Origin: an uncultured Neomegalonema sp.
Lineage (GTDB): Bacteria > Pseudomonadota > Alphaproteobacteria > Rhodobacterales > Rhodobacteraceae
Reading direction: 5' to 3'
Length of the DNA stretch: 41,465 nucleotides
Assembly: GCA_937957975.1 (NCBI GenBank)
Contig: CALFFK010000018.1
Location: 1 to 41,465 of the forward strand
Below the pieces are notes generated by a model. It saw only the letters and a program-made list of their open reading frames with translations. It was not told the DNA's origin and did not search any database. Below are positions 8,739 through 17,153 of this stretch, in pieces; the stretch's first letter is position 1, and each line of letters starts with the position of its first letter. The translations under genes and the position numbers were made by a program.

Positions 8739-9364
8739 TGCCTGTGAATCCCAAAGACGATACCGGAAGTGAAGAAGCCTTCCTTTCCCGCTGGTCACGT
8801 CGAAAACGAACAGACCCGGTAGAAGAAGCGCCCGAAGAGGCCTCCGCAGACCCCATTGAGGAAATGACCGACGAGGAATTACTCGCCGAACTCGATCTGC
8901 CCGATCCCGACACGATGAAAGCCGAAGACGATTTCTCTGCCTTCATGCAGGCACGAGTGCCAGAGCGGTTGCGCCGCCGCGCGCTGCGGGTACTGTGGCG
9001 CTCGAATCCCGTCCTCGCCAATCTTGATGGCATGGTCGATTACGGCGAGGATTTCACTGACTCCGCGACCGTGATCGAGAATATGCAAACCGTATACGAG
9101 GTCGGTAAAGGGGCTGCCGAGAAATGGAAACGTCATCTCGCCGCCCTTGCTGCAGAAAAAGAAGAAGAGAAAGCGGCAAAAGCCCTCGATACTCCCCCCA
9201 CTCTCGAAGTCGCCGCAAAACCTGAACAGGAACCAGAGGTCGCGCCCGCTGCCGAAGCGCCCCTCGAACCCGTATCCGTCACAGCAGAGGCAGAGCCGAT
9301 GCAAGCCGGGACCGTCATGCATGATGCTCCTGCACCCCGGCACATGCGCTTTTCATTCGACTGA
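8738..9364 (+). CDS. DUF3306 domain protein of the formate dehydrogenase locus
   Basis: This is a 208-residue acidic, soluble protein. Diagnostic DUF3306 features are FLSRWSRRK near residue 15, and PERLRRRALRVLWRSNPVLA followed by GMVDYGEDFTD around 70-105. The C-terminal third is a low-complexity Ala/Glu/Pro tail. The family is of unknown function and almost always follows DUF3305 next to formate dehydrogenase, which suggests a maturation or regulatory role. Translation is coupled to DUF3305 through TGATG at 8736-8740. A weak hairpin with a T-run follows the stop. Confidence 0.85.
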   Translation: MPVNPKDDTGSEEAFLSRWSRRKRTDPVEEAPEEASADPIEEMTDEELLAELDLPDPDTMKAEDDFSAFMQARVPERLRRRALRVLWRSNPVLANLDGMVDYGEDFTDSATVIENMQTVYEVGKGAAEKWKRHLAALAAEKEEEKAAKALDTPPTLEVAAKPEQEPEVAPAAEAPLEPVSVTAEAEPMQAGTVMHDAPAPRHMRFSFD

Positions 9365-9562
9365 TACAAACCCGTTGGTTTTTTTGCGCAAATATTGAAA
9401 GCACCGACATTCGTATGCGCCATTAACGCCATTAAAATGAATGCTGGCTTCGCTCGAACTCAAAACGCTTCGGCTTTACAAATCCCGCAATATGGGTGAC
9501 AGTTTGAATGTGACGTGTGCGATCGGAAAATCAGACACACGCACCAAGGGAGTATGATTGCG
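9365..9562 (+). promoter_or_regulatory. intergenic region with weak terminator and tandem 9-base repeat before the chaperone gene
   Basis: At 9368-9385, AAACC, loop CGTT, GGTTT followed by T residues could be a weak intrinsic terminator for DUF3306. At 9418-9435 the 9-mer CGCCATTAA occurs twice in tandem, a possible protein binding site or chance. AAGGGAG at 9546-9552 is the ribosome binding site of the chaperone gene. A separate promoter for the chaperone and enzyme genes is plausible here. Confidence 0.4.
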
Positions 9563-10174
9563 ATGACGGAGGCTACGGCCACGCTTACCCCCGATGTATC
9601 GGAAGAGGATGCGCTGCGTGCGCAGCTCTACGACCTTCTGGCTGTTTTGCTTCGCAAACCCCCATCCGACGAATTCCTGAAAAAAATATCCGCGCTGACC
9701 GGCGATGATTCAGATCTGGGGCGGGGAATTACCGCTTTATCGCGACTGGCGCAGGCATCTTCTCCTGAGAAAATCGACCGGGAATTTCACCGTCTTTTCA
9801 TTGGCTTGGGCAGGGGCGAATTGCTGCCCTATGCCAGCTATTACATCACCGGCTTCCTCAACGAAAAACCGCTGGCCAAACTACGCGGCGACATGGCCGA
9901 CCTTGGCATGGTGCGTGATGCGGCGGCCTATGAACCGGAAGATAATATCGGTTCGCTCTGCGAGATGATGGCCGGGATGATCCTGGGGCGCTTTGGCGAT
10001 CCGGTTCCACTCGCCCGGCAAAAGGATTTCTTCTTCACGCATCTGGCCTCATGGGCCGAACATTTCTTCTCGGATCTGGAGGGGGCCGAAGGGTCGGTCT
10101 TTTACGCGCCCGTTGGCACGGTTGGTGGCGCTTTCATCCAGATCGAGAAACAGTCTTTCCGCATGACGGAATGA
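9563..10174 (+). CDS. TorD/DmsD-family molecular chaperone
   Basis: This is a cytoplasmic all-helical chaperone of the TorD/NarJ type, which binds molybdoenzyme precursors and checks cofactor loading before Tat export. The roughly 203-residue protein contains the family segment FHRLFIGLGRGELLPYASYY near residue 75, including the conserved Pro-Tyr/Ser turn, and EPEDNIGSLCEMMAGMI near 130. I place the start at ATG 9563 (MTEATATLTP) because AAGGGAG ends 10 bases before it; ATG 9554 would be only one base from that site. It precedes the Tat-signal peptide gene and the formate dehydrogenase catalytic gene, which is its likely client. Confidence 0.9.
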   Translation: MTEATATLTPDVSEEDALRAQLYDLLAVLLRKPPSDEFLKKISALTGDDSDLGRGITALSRLAQASSPEKIDREFHRLFIGLGRGELLPYASYYITGFLNEKPLAKLRGDMADLGMVRDAAAYEPEDNIGSLCEMMAGMILGRFGDPVPLARQKDFFFTHLASWAEHFFSDLEGAEGSVFYAPVGTVGGAFIQIEKQSFRMTE

Positions 10175-10248
10175 ACAGGATTTGCGCAGGGACGCCTGCA
10201 CAGGTCAGGATAGTACGGTTCGACGGAACAATAACGGGAGGACGAAGG

Positions 10249-10437
10249 GTGTCCAAGAAGGAAGACGAAGCCGTACGCGGTCGTCGCGATTTCCTGAAGC
10301 TCGCCACAGTCGGCGCACCAGCGGCGGTTGCCGCAACGGTCGCCACGGGTGGTCAGGCGATTGCCGCCGAGCCGACGGAACTCGGCTACACCGAAACGCC
10401 GCACGTAAAGGCATATCTGGATAGCTGCCGCTTCTGA
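10249..10437 (+). CDS. small twin-arginine signal protein of the formate dehydrogenase region
   Basis: This is a 62-residue protein with a twin-arginine motif GRRDFLKLA near residues 11-19, a hydrophobic Ala/Val stretch, and a short mature part ending VKAYLDSCRF. It matches the family known as formate dehydrogenase region TAT target, found just before the catalytic subunit gene in many proteobacteria. Its function is not established; a small accessory subunit is possible. The start is GTG 10249, with GGGAGG at 10236-10241. A cysteine sits three residues from the end. Confidence 0.85.
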   Translation: MSKKEDEAVRGRRDFLKLATVGAPAAVAATVATGGQAIAAEPTELGYTETPHVKAYLDSCRF

Positions 10438-10523
10438 GACCCGTTCGATGGCCCGTCAGGTTGCGTGAACGCCCTGACATCGGCCCCGGCCCGGTCCCTA
10501 ACGGCTAACTCAGGGAGAGAACC

Positions 10524-13427
10524 ATGCTCAGGAAAAAATCCGTCGGGGTTGCGAAACGCCCCCGTGGATCGTCGATCCTGACGAACATCGCGAACGAGAC
10601 GGTTGATCGCCGCACGTTCCTGCGCCGCTCTGGTCTTGCAGTAGGGGGTCTTGCGGCTCTCGGTGCAAGTGCTGGTTCGGTGCAAAAGGCCGCTGCTGCC
10701 TCACCCGGCACAGGGTCTATCGAAATCAAAAAATCCGTCTGCACACACTGTTCGGTCGGTTGTACCGTCATCGCAGAAACGCAGAACGGCGTCTGGACGG
10801 GTCAGGAACCCGGCTGGGACAGCCCCTTCAACCTCGGTTCCCATTGCGCCAAGGGCGCAGCGGTTCGCGAGCACGCCCATGGCGAACGTCGGCTAAAGCA
10901 TCCGATGAAGCTGGAAGGCGGCGAGTGGAAGAAAATTTCGTGGGATCAGGCGATCAACGAAATCGGCGACAAGATGCTTGATATTCGCAAGGGTCCAGCC
11001 GGTCCCGATGGCGTCTACTGGCTCGGTTCCGCCAAACACAACAACGAACAGGCGTACCTGTTCCGCAAGTTCGCCGCCTATTGGGGCACGAACAACGTGG
11101 ACCACCAGGCACGTATCTGTCACTCGACGACAGTTGCGGGTGTGGCGAACACATGGGGCTACGGCGCCATGACGAACAGCTACAATGACATCCACAACAG
11201 CCGCGCGATCTTCGTGATCGGTGGCAACCCTGCCGAGGCGCATCCGGTATCGCTGCTGCATCTTCTCAAAGCAAAAGAGGAGAATAACGCACCGCTCATC
11301 GTCTGTGATCCACGTTTCACGCGCACGGCGGCCCATGCAGACGAATACGTCCGCTTCCGCCCTGGCTCTGATGTCGCCCTGATCTGGGGTATCCTCTGGC
11401 ACATCTTCGAGAATGGCTGGGAAGACAAGGAGTTTATCCGCACCCGCGTCTGGGGTATGGATCAGATTAAGGAAGAAGTTGCCAAATGGAATCCTGAAGA
11501 AGTCGAGCGCGTTACCGGCGTTCCCGGCTCCCAGATGAAGCGCGTCGCGCGCACCATGGCCAATAACCGTCCCGGCACGGTCATCTGGTGCATGGGCGGC
11601 ACGCAGCACACGAACGGCAACAACAACACCCGCGCCTATTGCGTCCTTCAGCTTGCGCTGGGGAACATGGGTACTTCGGGTGGTGGTACAAACATCTTCC
11701 GTGGCCATGACAACGTGCAGGGTGCGACGGACCTCGGTGTCCTCTCACACACCCTTCCCGGTTATTACGGCCTGAAGGCTGGCTCGTGGAAACACTGGGC
11801 GCGCGTCTGGATGGGCAAGGATGCCTCGAAGGAAGACTGGAACGACGAATACGAGTTCCTGCTTTCGCAATTCGGTTCGCAAGAGCTGATGGAAGGCAAG
11901 GGTATCCCGGTTTCCCGCTGGATCGACGGTGTTCTCGAAGATGCCGATAACATTGATCAACCCGACAATCTGAAGGCCATGGTCTTCTGGGGCCACGCGC
12001 CAAACTCGCAAACCCGCATGAAGGAAATGAAGACCGCGATGGAGAAGCTGGAGCTTCTTGTCGTGATCGATCCTTTCCCGACCGTGACGGCGATGCTGCA
12101 TGATCGCGAAGAAGGAGCTTATCTCCTGCCAGCGACGACGCAGTTTGAAACCGAAGGCTCCGTTACCGCCTCCAACCGCTCGGTTCAGTGGCGTGAGAAA
12201 GTCTTCGATCCGCTGTTCGAATCGAAAACAGACCACGAAATCATGGCTCTGTTTGCGGATAAGTTTGGCTTTGCCGACCGCTTCTTCCGCAACATTCCGC
12301 GCGATAGCGATGGTATTCCTTCGATTGAGGAAACCACTCGCGAGTTCAATGCGGGCATGTGGACCATTGGTTACACCGGCTGGGATCCTGACCGGATCAA
12401 GTCGCATATGGCCAATCAGCAGACCTTTGACCGCACGACGCTTCAGGCGGTTGGCGGCCCGAATGACGGGGAATTCTACGGAATGCCCTGGCCATCATGG
12501 GGTACTGCGAGCATGGGACACCCCGGCACGCCGAACCTCTATGATATGTCGAGGCCGGTTTCCGAGGGTGGTCTCACATTCCGCGCACGCTTCGGCGTTG
12601 AACGGGATGGCGAGAATCTGCTTGCCGAAGGCGTTTACTCGCAAGGGTCGGAAATCAAGGATGGCTATCCTGAGTTCACCATGGCCATGCTCAAGGAGCT
12701 TGGCTGGGATAGCGATCTGACCGACGAAGAGCGCGCAATGATCGAAAAGATCGCAGGCGACAAGACCAACTGGAAAACCGACCTTTCGGGCGGCATCCAG
12801 CGCGTTGCGATTTTGCACGAATGCGCTCCCTTCGGGAATGCCAAGGCCCGTACCGTGGTCTGGAACTTCCCTGATCCCGTGCCACTGCATCGCGAACCGC
12901 TCTATACGAACCGTCGCGATCTGGTCGAAGATTACCCCACCTACGACGACCGCAAGGCCTATCGTCTGCCAACGCTCTATGCGTCGATCCAGGCCAAGGA
13001 CTTCTCGAAAGACTACCCGATCATTCTCACATCGGGCCGTCTGGTCGAATATGAAGGTGGTGGAGACGAAACCCGTTCGAATCCGTGGCTTGCTGAACTT
13101 CAGCAGGACATGTTCGTCGAGATCAATCCCCGCGATGCCAACAATCTTGGTATCCGCGACGGTGAACAGGTCTGGGTCGAAGGTGCAGAAGGTTCCAGGG
13201 TCAAGGTTATGGCCATGGTAACTGAACGGGTTGGTGGAGGCGTCGCCTTCATGCCGTTCCACTTCGGTGGGCATTTCGAGGGCGAGGACCGCAGGCACAA
13301 GTACCCAAAAGGTGCTGACCCCTACGTTCTCGGCGAATCCGCGAACACCGCAATGACCTACGGGTATGATTCGGTCACGCAGATGCAGGAGTCCAAGTGC
13401 TCCCTCTGCAAGATCGAAAAAGCGTAA
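10524..13427 (+). CDS. formate dehydrogenase catalytic (alpha) subunit, molybdopterin type
   Basis: This is the 967-residue subunit that oxidises formate to CO2 at a Mo/W bis-molybdopterin guanine dinucleotide centre. It has a twin-arginine signal (DRRTFLRRSGLAVGG, residues 28-42), so it is exported folded to the periplasm. A 4Fe-4S cluster is ligated by Cys73, Cys76, Cys80 and Cys108. The metal ligand is Cys199 in QARICHSTTVAG, followed by His200, where enteric enzymes have selenocysteine. The C-terminal molybdopterin-dinucleotide binding domain is visible (LTSGRLVEYEGGGDETRSNP). AGGGAG lies before the ATG. It is followed by the iron-sulfur and cytochrome b subunits. No frame interruption was seen. 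Confidence 0.95.
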   Translation: MLRKKSVGVAKRPRGSSILTNIANETVDRRTFLRRSGLAVGGLAALGASAGSVQKAAAASPGTGSIEIKKSVCTHCSVGCTVIAETQNGVWTGQEPGWDSPFNLGSHCAKGAAVREHAHGERRLKHPMKLEGGEWKKISWDQAINEIGDKMLDIRKGPAGPDGVYWLGSAKHNNEQAYLFRKFAAYWGTNNVDHQARICHSTTVAGVANTWGYGAMTNSYNDIHNSRAIFVIGGNPAEAHPVSLLHLLKAKEENNAPLIVCDPRFTRTAAHADEYVRFRPGSDVALIWGILWHIFENGWEDKEFIRTRVWGMDQIKEEVAKWNPEEVERVTGVPGSQMKRVARTMANNRPGTVIWCMGGTQHTNGNNNTRAYCVLQLALGNMGTSGGGTNIFRGHDNVQGATDLGVLSHTLPGYYGLKAGSWKHWARVWMGKDASKEDWNDEYEFLLSQFGSQELMEGKGIPVSRWIDGVLEDADNIDQPDNLKAMVFWGHAPNSQTRMKEMKTAMEKLELLVVIDPFPTVTAMLHDREEGAYLLPATTQFETEGSVTASNRSVQWREKVFDPLFESKTDHEIMALFADKFGFADRFFRNIPRDSDGIPSIEETTREFNAGMWTIGYTGWDPDRIKSHMANQQTFDRTTLQAVGGPNDGEFYGMPWPSWGTASMGHPGTPNLYDMSRPVSEGGLTFRARFGVERDGENLLAEGVYSQGSEIKDGYPEFTMAMLKELGWDSDLTDEERAMIEKIAGDKTNWKTDLSGGIQRVAILHECAPFGNAKARTVVWNFPDPVPLHREPLYTNRRDLVEDYPTYDDRKAYRLPTLYASIQAKDFSKDYPIILTSGRLVEYEGGGDETRSNPWLAELQQDMFVEINPRDANNLGIRDGEQVWVEGAEGSRVKVMAMVTERVGGGVAFMPFHFGGHFEGEDRRHKYPKGADPYVLGESANTAMTYGYDSVTQMQESKCSLCKIEKA

Positions 13428-13442
13428 GGGAGGCATAGACTT

Positions 13443-14036
13443 ATGGCACGTATGAAGTTCCTCTGTGACGCCGAGCGCTGCATCGAATGCAACGCCTGCG
13501 TCACGGCCTGCAAGAACGAACACGAAGTACCATGGGGCGTTAACCGTCGCCGCGTGGTTACGATCAATGACGGCAAACCGGGCGAACGCTCGGTCTCCGT
13601 CGCCTGTATGCACTGCTCGGATGCGCCCTGCGCCGCCGTTTGCCCTGTGGACTGCTTCTATCAGTCCGAAGAGGGCGTGGTCCTGCACTCCAAGGATCTG
13701 TGCATCGGGTGTGGCTATTGCTTCTACGCCTGCCCCTTCGGCGCGCCGCAATATCCACAGGCTGGCAATTTCGGCTCACGCGGCAAGATGGACAAATGTA
13801 CCTTCTGCGCTGGTGGCCCGGAAGAAACCCACTCGGAAGCCGAGTTCCAGAAGTACGGACGCAACCGGATCGCAGAAGGCAAACTGCCTATCTGTGCAGA
13901 GATGTGTTCGACCAAAGCCCTGCTCGCTGGTGACGGAGACGATGTTTCCGCTATCTATCGCGAGCGTGTGGTTGCCCGTGGCTTCGGTTCGGGTGCCTGG
14001 GGCTGGGGTACAGCCTACGGACAAAAAGGCGCCTGA
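13443..14036 (+). CDS. formate dehydrogenase iron-sulfur (beta) subunit, FDH3B type
   Basis: This is a 197-residue electron-transfer subunit with cysteine motifs for four 4Fe-4S clusters: CIECNACVTAC near residue 14, CMHCSDAPCAAVCP near 58, CIGCGYCFYACP near 86, and CTFC plus CAEMC further on. It passes electrons from the catalytic subunit to the cytochrome b subunit. It has no signal peptide, as expected if it is carried through the Tat pathway by the catalytic subunit. AGGGAGG lies about 9 bases before the ATG, 15 bases after the catalytic gene. A hairpin at 14051-14077 lies between this gene and the cytochrome b gene. Confidence 0.94.
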   Translation: MARMKFLCDAERCIECNACVTACKNEHEVPWGVNRRRVVTINDGKPGERSVSVACMHCSDAPCAAVCPVDCFYQSEEGVVLHSKDLCIGCGYCFYACPFGAPQYPQAGNFGSRGKMDKCTFCAGGPEETHSEAEFQKYGRNRIAEGKLPICAEMCSTKALLAGDGDDVSAIYRERVVARGFGSGAWGWGTAYGQKGA

Positions 14037-14050
14037 TAGCGCCAGAACGG

Positions 14051-14077
14051 AAGGCGGGGCTTTTACAGCCCTGCCTT
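14051..14077 (+). terminator. hairpin between iron-sulfur and cytochrome b subunit genes
   Basis: AAGGCGGGGCT, loop TTTAC, AGCCCTGCCTT makes an 11-position stem with one G-T wobble. It is followed by only a short T-run (TTTCG), so it may be a leaky terminator or attenuator that lowers expression of the downstream membrane subunit, or an RNA processing site. The gap to the next gene is 210 bases. Confidence 0.5.
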
Positions 14078-14246
14078 TCGCGTTACGCTCCTGAATGGAA
14101 TCAAAGAATTTCTTTCCGCCACCAAAAGAGAGGCGCGATCAGGTTGTTCGCAAATGTCGGCATGCTCACGGTTCCAGGAGCAATACCCGGCTCGACCTGA
14201 CCCCGTTTCACTTTAACCGGCGCGTGATGACGATTGGGTCTCTGCC

Positions 14247-15560
14247 ATGAAAACGGTCTTCCTGAAACTGTTCGCTCTGACGCTTGCGGCACTCTTGTTC
14301 GTAGCGTCGGGCAATACATCCCACGCACAATCCTCTGACGAGCCGGCAGCGGTTGACCGGAGTGTGACGGGGGGTGCACAGACGCTCGAAGACATCCTGC
14401 GTCGTCAACGCGGCGAAAATGTACCGCTCGATGCGGGTACAGGAGGGGTGGAAAACGGCTCTCTGACCGGACCACTCGCAACACAGGGCGGTTTTTCGGA
14501 CAGCGAATTATGGCGTCGCGCCCGGCAGGGGCAGGCATTCTCATCCTCTTCCCAGGACCCCAATGCGGCGATCCTTGTGCAGGACGAGGGCGCAAAATGG
14601 CTGGAAACACGCCAAAGCACCATTCCAACCTACACCCTGTACGCGCTTCTCGCGATCCTTGCCTTGTTGACTCTCTTCCTCCTGATCCGGGGCCGCATCC
14701 GCATTATGTCGGGTTGGTCATCAATCAAGATCGAGCGTTTTTCCTTTATCGAACGCTTTGGCCATTGGCTTCTGGCAACCAGCTTCATCGTTCTCGCCAT
14801 CACGGGCCTGTCCCTGCTTTTCGGACGGGAATACCTTATTCCCGCCATCGACTGGGTCCACGCGAAGATGAGCCCCAATGCCATCGAACCGAACTACGGT
14901 AAGGAAGTCTGGGCCTGGTTCGCCGGGGTTGGAAAATGGGTACATGACAACGTCGCCTGGGCCTTCATGCTCTCACTCGTGATGATCTTCATCATGTGGT
15001 TCTTCCGCAACATTCCCACATGGACCGATGTGAAGTGGATCGCCCAATTCGGCGGTATGCTGCGCCAGCACGGCCATCCCCATGCCCGCAAGTTCAATGG
15101 TGGTCAGAAAATCCTGTTCTGGCTCGTCATTATTCTCGGCGGATCACTCTCGGCCTCTGGTCTGGCCCTTCTGCAGCCCTACGAATACACGATGTTCGCT
15201 TCGACCTTTGAAAAGCTGAACGCGGCAGGCGATGCTGTTGGCTACCCCCTTGCGCTCAACACCAGCCTCACGCCGATTCAGGAAATGCAGTACGCGCAGC
15301 AATGGCACACGATCATTGCCGTCACGATGATCGTCATTATTATCGCACATATCTACATCGGCTCGGTTGGGATGCAAGGCGCGTTCTCTGCCATGGGCAG
15401 CGGCAAGGTTGATCTGAACTGGGCGCGTGAGCACCATGATATGTGGGTCGCCAAACTGGAGAAAAAGGGAAAAATTCCCCGCCCTGCCGGTGCCAGCAAT
15501 CCCAGCACACGCAGTATGCCGCTTCGCGCACCGAAGAAGCCGACCGTTCCGGCGGAATAA
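14247..15560 (+). CDS. formate dehydrogenase cytochrome b (gamma) subunit
   Basis: This membrane subunit takes electrons from the iron-sulfur subunit through b hemes to the quinone pool. The 437-residue protein starts with a signal peptide (MKTVFLKLFALTLAALLFV). An approximately 95-residue polar periplasmic stretch follows, then a helix near residue 130. The conserved four-helix core comes next, with histidines in ERFGHWLLATSF, AQFGGMLRQHGHPHARK and QWHTIIAVTMIVIIIAHIY. The C-terminal tail is basic and Pro-rich. Short enteric gamma subunits are near 210 residues; the long N-terminal part is shared by a group of proteobacterial homologues. The ribosome binding site is weak. The next gene starts 12 bases later. 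Confidence 0.92.
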   Translation: MKTVFLKLFALTLAALLFVASGNTSHAQSSDEPAAVDRSVTGGAQTLEDILRRQRGENVPLDAGTGGVENGSLTGPLATQGGFSDSELWRRARQGQAFSSSSQDPNAAILVQDEGAKWLETRQSTIPTYTLYALLAILALLTLFLLIRGRIRIMSGWSSIKIERFSFIERFGHWLLATSFIVLAITGLSLLFGREYLIPAIDWVHAKMSPNAIEPNYGKEVWAWFAGVGKWVHDNVAWAFMLSLVMIFIMWFFRNIPTWTDVKWIAQFGGMLRQHGHPHARKFNGGQKILFWLVIILGGSLSASGLALLQPYEYTMFASTFEKLNAAGDAVGYPLALNTSLTPIQEMQYAQQWHTIIAVTMIVIIIAHIYIGSVGMQGAFSAMGSGKVDLNWAREHHDMWVAKLEKKGKIPRPAGASNPSTRSMPLRAPKKPTVPAE

Positions 15561-15572
15561 CCTGATCGCGTC

Positions 15573-16916
15573 ATGCGTTTCTTTTTCTTCGCACTTCTGA
15601 CCGCCGGTCTTGCCAATCCTGCTCTTGCAGACGGCTACCGGCGGTTCGAGGGTCATGGCGGGCCAATCCGGGGTTTATCGATCTCACCGGATGGCCAACA
15701 CGCCCTCACTGCCAGCTTTGATAATTCAATCGGCTACTGGTCCCTTGAGGACGACACTGCCAGGCCAGTCTGGCTCGAAGCCCATGAAGCGGCGGCGAAT
15801 GTCGCCACCTTCTTGCCTGATGGCAATCATGCTCTCTCTGCCGGTGACGATTTCGACCTGATTCTCTGGTCGCTGGATGACGGCAAACCCATCACCACGC
15901 TCGAAGGGCACAAAGGCAAGGTTCTCGACCTCTCCATCACGACTGATGGCAAACTTGCGGCCAGCGCAGGGTGGGATGGTGCCATTGGCCTGTGGAACCT
16001 CGAAACCCGCGAGCCAATCGCTATGCTCAAAGGGCACCGCGCGCCCGTACAAGCCGTACGCTTCTCCGCCGATGGCGCATATCTCTATTCTGCCAGCTCC
16101 GACGGCACGATCCGCCGCTGGACCGTAGCAGACCATGCTTTCGACCGGGTGGAAGTCAGCCATGGCTTTGGCGTGAACCGCCTTGTCATCAATGATAAAG
16201 CCGGTTGGTTCGCTTATGGCGCGCTCGATGGCGGCGTCAGGATTGTTAATATCGATACCGGCAAGGAAATCGCTGACATCACCTCCGGTCGCCAGCCCGT
16301 ACTCGCCCTCGTGCTCAGCCGCGATGGCAATCGCATAGCCATTGGTGACGGCGAAGGCTTCATCCATGTCGTTGACACGCAGACATGGCGCACGATCAAG
16401 GATTTCCGCGCTGTCCCGCGCGGCCCGGTCTGGGCACTCGCCTTTGGCCCGAAGGCACAACACATCATGGCCGGAACGATTCTCGATCATGCCGATTTCT
16501 GGCCTGTGGAGGGGGCCGCATCGGTCAGTGAGGCCGATGGCCCCATCCGCGACTTCCACCGTGACCCTGCAACCATGACCAACGGCGAGCGCCAATTCGC
16601 CCGCAAATGCTCGATCTGCCATACACTCGACGGCATATCAGGTCGGCGTGCCGGACCAACGCTCCATCGCATCTTCGGGCGCAAAGCCGGAACCCTCGAC
16701 GGGTATCAATATTCTGATGCATTGCTTGGTATAAACCTTGTCTGGAACGACATTTCGCTCGATAAACTTTTCGATCTCGGCCCGGATCATTATACACCCG
16801 GTTCAAAGATGCCGATGCAACGAATCGTAAAGCAGGAAGACAGGCGCGACCTGATCGACTATCTAAGAATTGCAACGGACGGGGATGACCCGCAACCGGG
16901 GGAGAAGACAGAATGA
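15573..16916 (+). CDS. exported WD40 seven-blade propeller fused to cytochrome c
   Basis: This is a 447-residue protein with a Sec signal (MRFFFFALLTAGLANPALA). Seven WD40-type repeats cover about residues 24-310; blades 1 to 4 end in YWSL, LWSL, LWNL and RWTV, and blades 5 to 7 are more divergent. The C-terminal part is a class I cytochrome c domain with heme motif CSICH (Cys346, Cys349, His350) and probable axial ligand Met413 in PGSKMPM. It should be a periplasmic heme protein matured by the Ccm system. Its place 12 bases after the cytochrome b gene suggests work with formate dehydrogenase, as an electron carrier, assembly scaffold or docking partner; this is inference. The stop overlaps the next small gene. 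Confidence 0.88.
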   Translation: MRFFFFALLTAGLANPALADGYRRFEGHGGPIRGLSISPDGQHALTASFDNSIGYWSLEDDTARPVWLEAHEAAANVATFLPDGNHALSAGDDFDLILWSLDDGKPITTLEGHKGKVLDLSITTDGKLAASAGWDGAIGLWNLETREPIAMLKGHRAPVQAVRFSADGAYLYSASSDGTIRRWTVADHAFDRVEVSHGFGVNRLVINDKAGWFAYGALDGGVRIVNIDTGKEIADITSGRQPVLALVLSRDGNRIAIGDGEGFIHVVDTQTWRTIKDFRAVPRGPVWALAFGPKAQHIMAGTILDHADFWPVEGAASVSEADGPIRDFHRDPATMTNGERQFARKCSICHTLDGISGRRAGPTLHRIFGRKAGTLDGYQYSDALLGINLVWNDISLDKLFDLGPDHYTPGSKMPMQRIVKQEDRRDLIDYLRIATDGDDPQPGEKTE

Positions 16917-17065
16917 AAGCCTTTCTCAGTGCCGCCATCGTCATGGTTGGTATCGCCTTCGCCGCCGATTATCTGCTCGGCGGCCCCGTATTCGAGACCG
17001 GCGGCATCGTCCTGAAGACGAGCTCTGCCGATGTCTACAAATCGGATAACGTTCGGCTGGACTGA
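16913..17065 (+). CDS. 50-residue membrane or secreted peptide coupled to the WD40-cytochrome gene
   Basis: MKAFLSAAIVMVGIAFAADY opens this 50-residue ORF, giving one hydrophobic segment followed by a short polar tail ending KSDNVRLD. It could be an inner-membrane anchored peptide or a cleaved secreted one. The ATG overlaps the stop of the WD40-cytochrome gene (ATGA), and GGAGAAG lies a few bases upstream, both supporting real translation. I recognise no family. It is the last gene of the formate dehydrogenase series and is followed by a strong hairpin. A role as a small accessory subunit is inference. Confidence 0.65.
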   Translation: MKAFLSAAIVMVGIAFAADYLLGGPVFETGGIVLKTSSADVYKSDNVRLD

Positions 17066-17101
17066 CGTAGGATAAACTTCAATCAGGCTGAACCAAAGAA
17101 C

Positions 17102-17137
17102 GCCGGGAAATGCGCGGCGTCTGGCGCAATTCCCGGC
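17102..17137. terminator. strong hairpin between convergent genes
   Basis: GCCGGGAA-a-TGCGC, loop GGCGTCTG, GCGCA-a-TTCCCGGC pairs 13 bases with one A-A mismatch. It lies between the end of the formate dehydrogenase series and the end of the convergent peptidase gene, so it probably terminates transcription from both sides, though T-runs are short. Confidence 0.6.
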
Positions 17138-17153
17138 CCAATTTGCTCGCAGA

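Noticed and set aside
11118-11123. Selenocysteine at the active site of formate dehydrogenase
   Set aside because: The codon is an ordinary cysteine codon (Cys199), the frame has no internal TGA, and no selenocysteine insertion hairpin is needed.
12495-13751. Long open frame of 418 codons on the minus strand opposite formate dehydrogenase genes
   Set aside because: It lies entirely antisense to the catalytic and iron-sulfur subunits, shows no recognisable domain, and is explained by codon bias in GC-rich genes.
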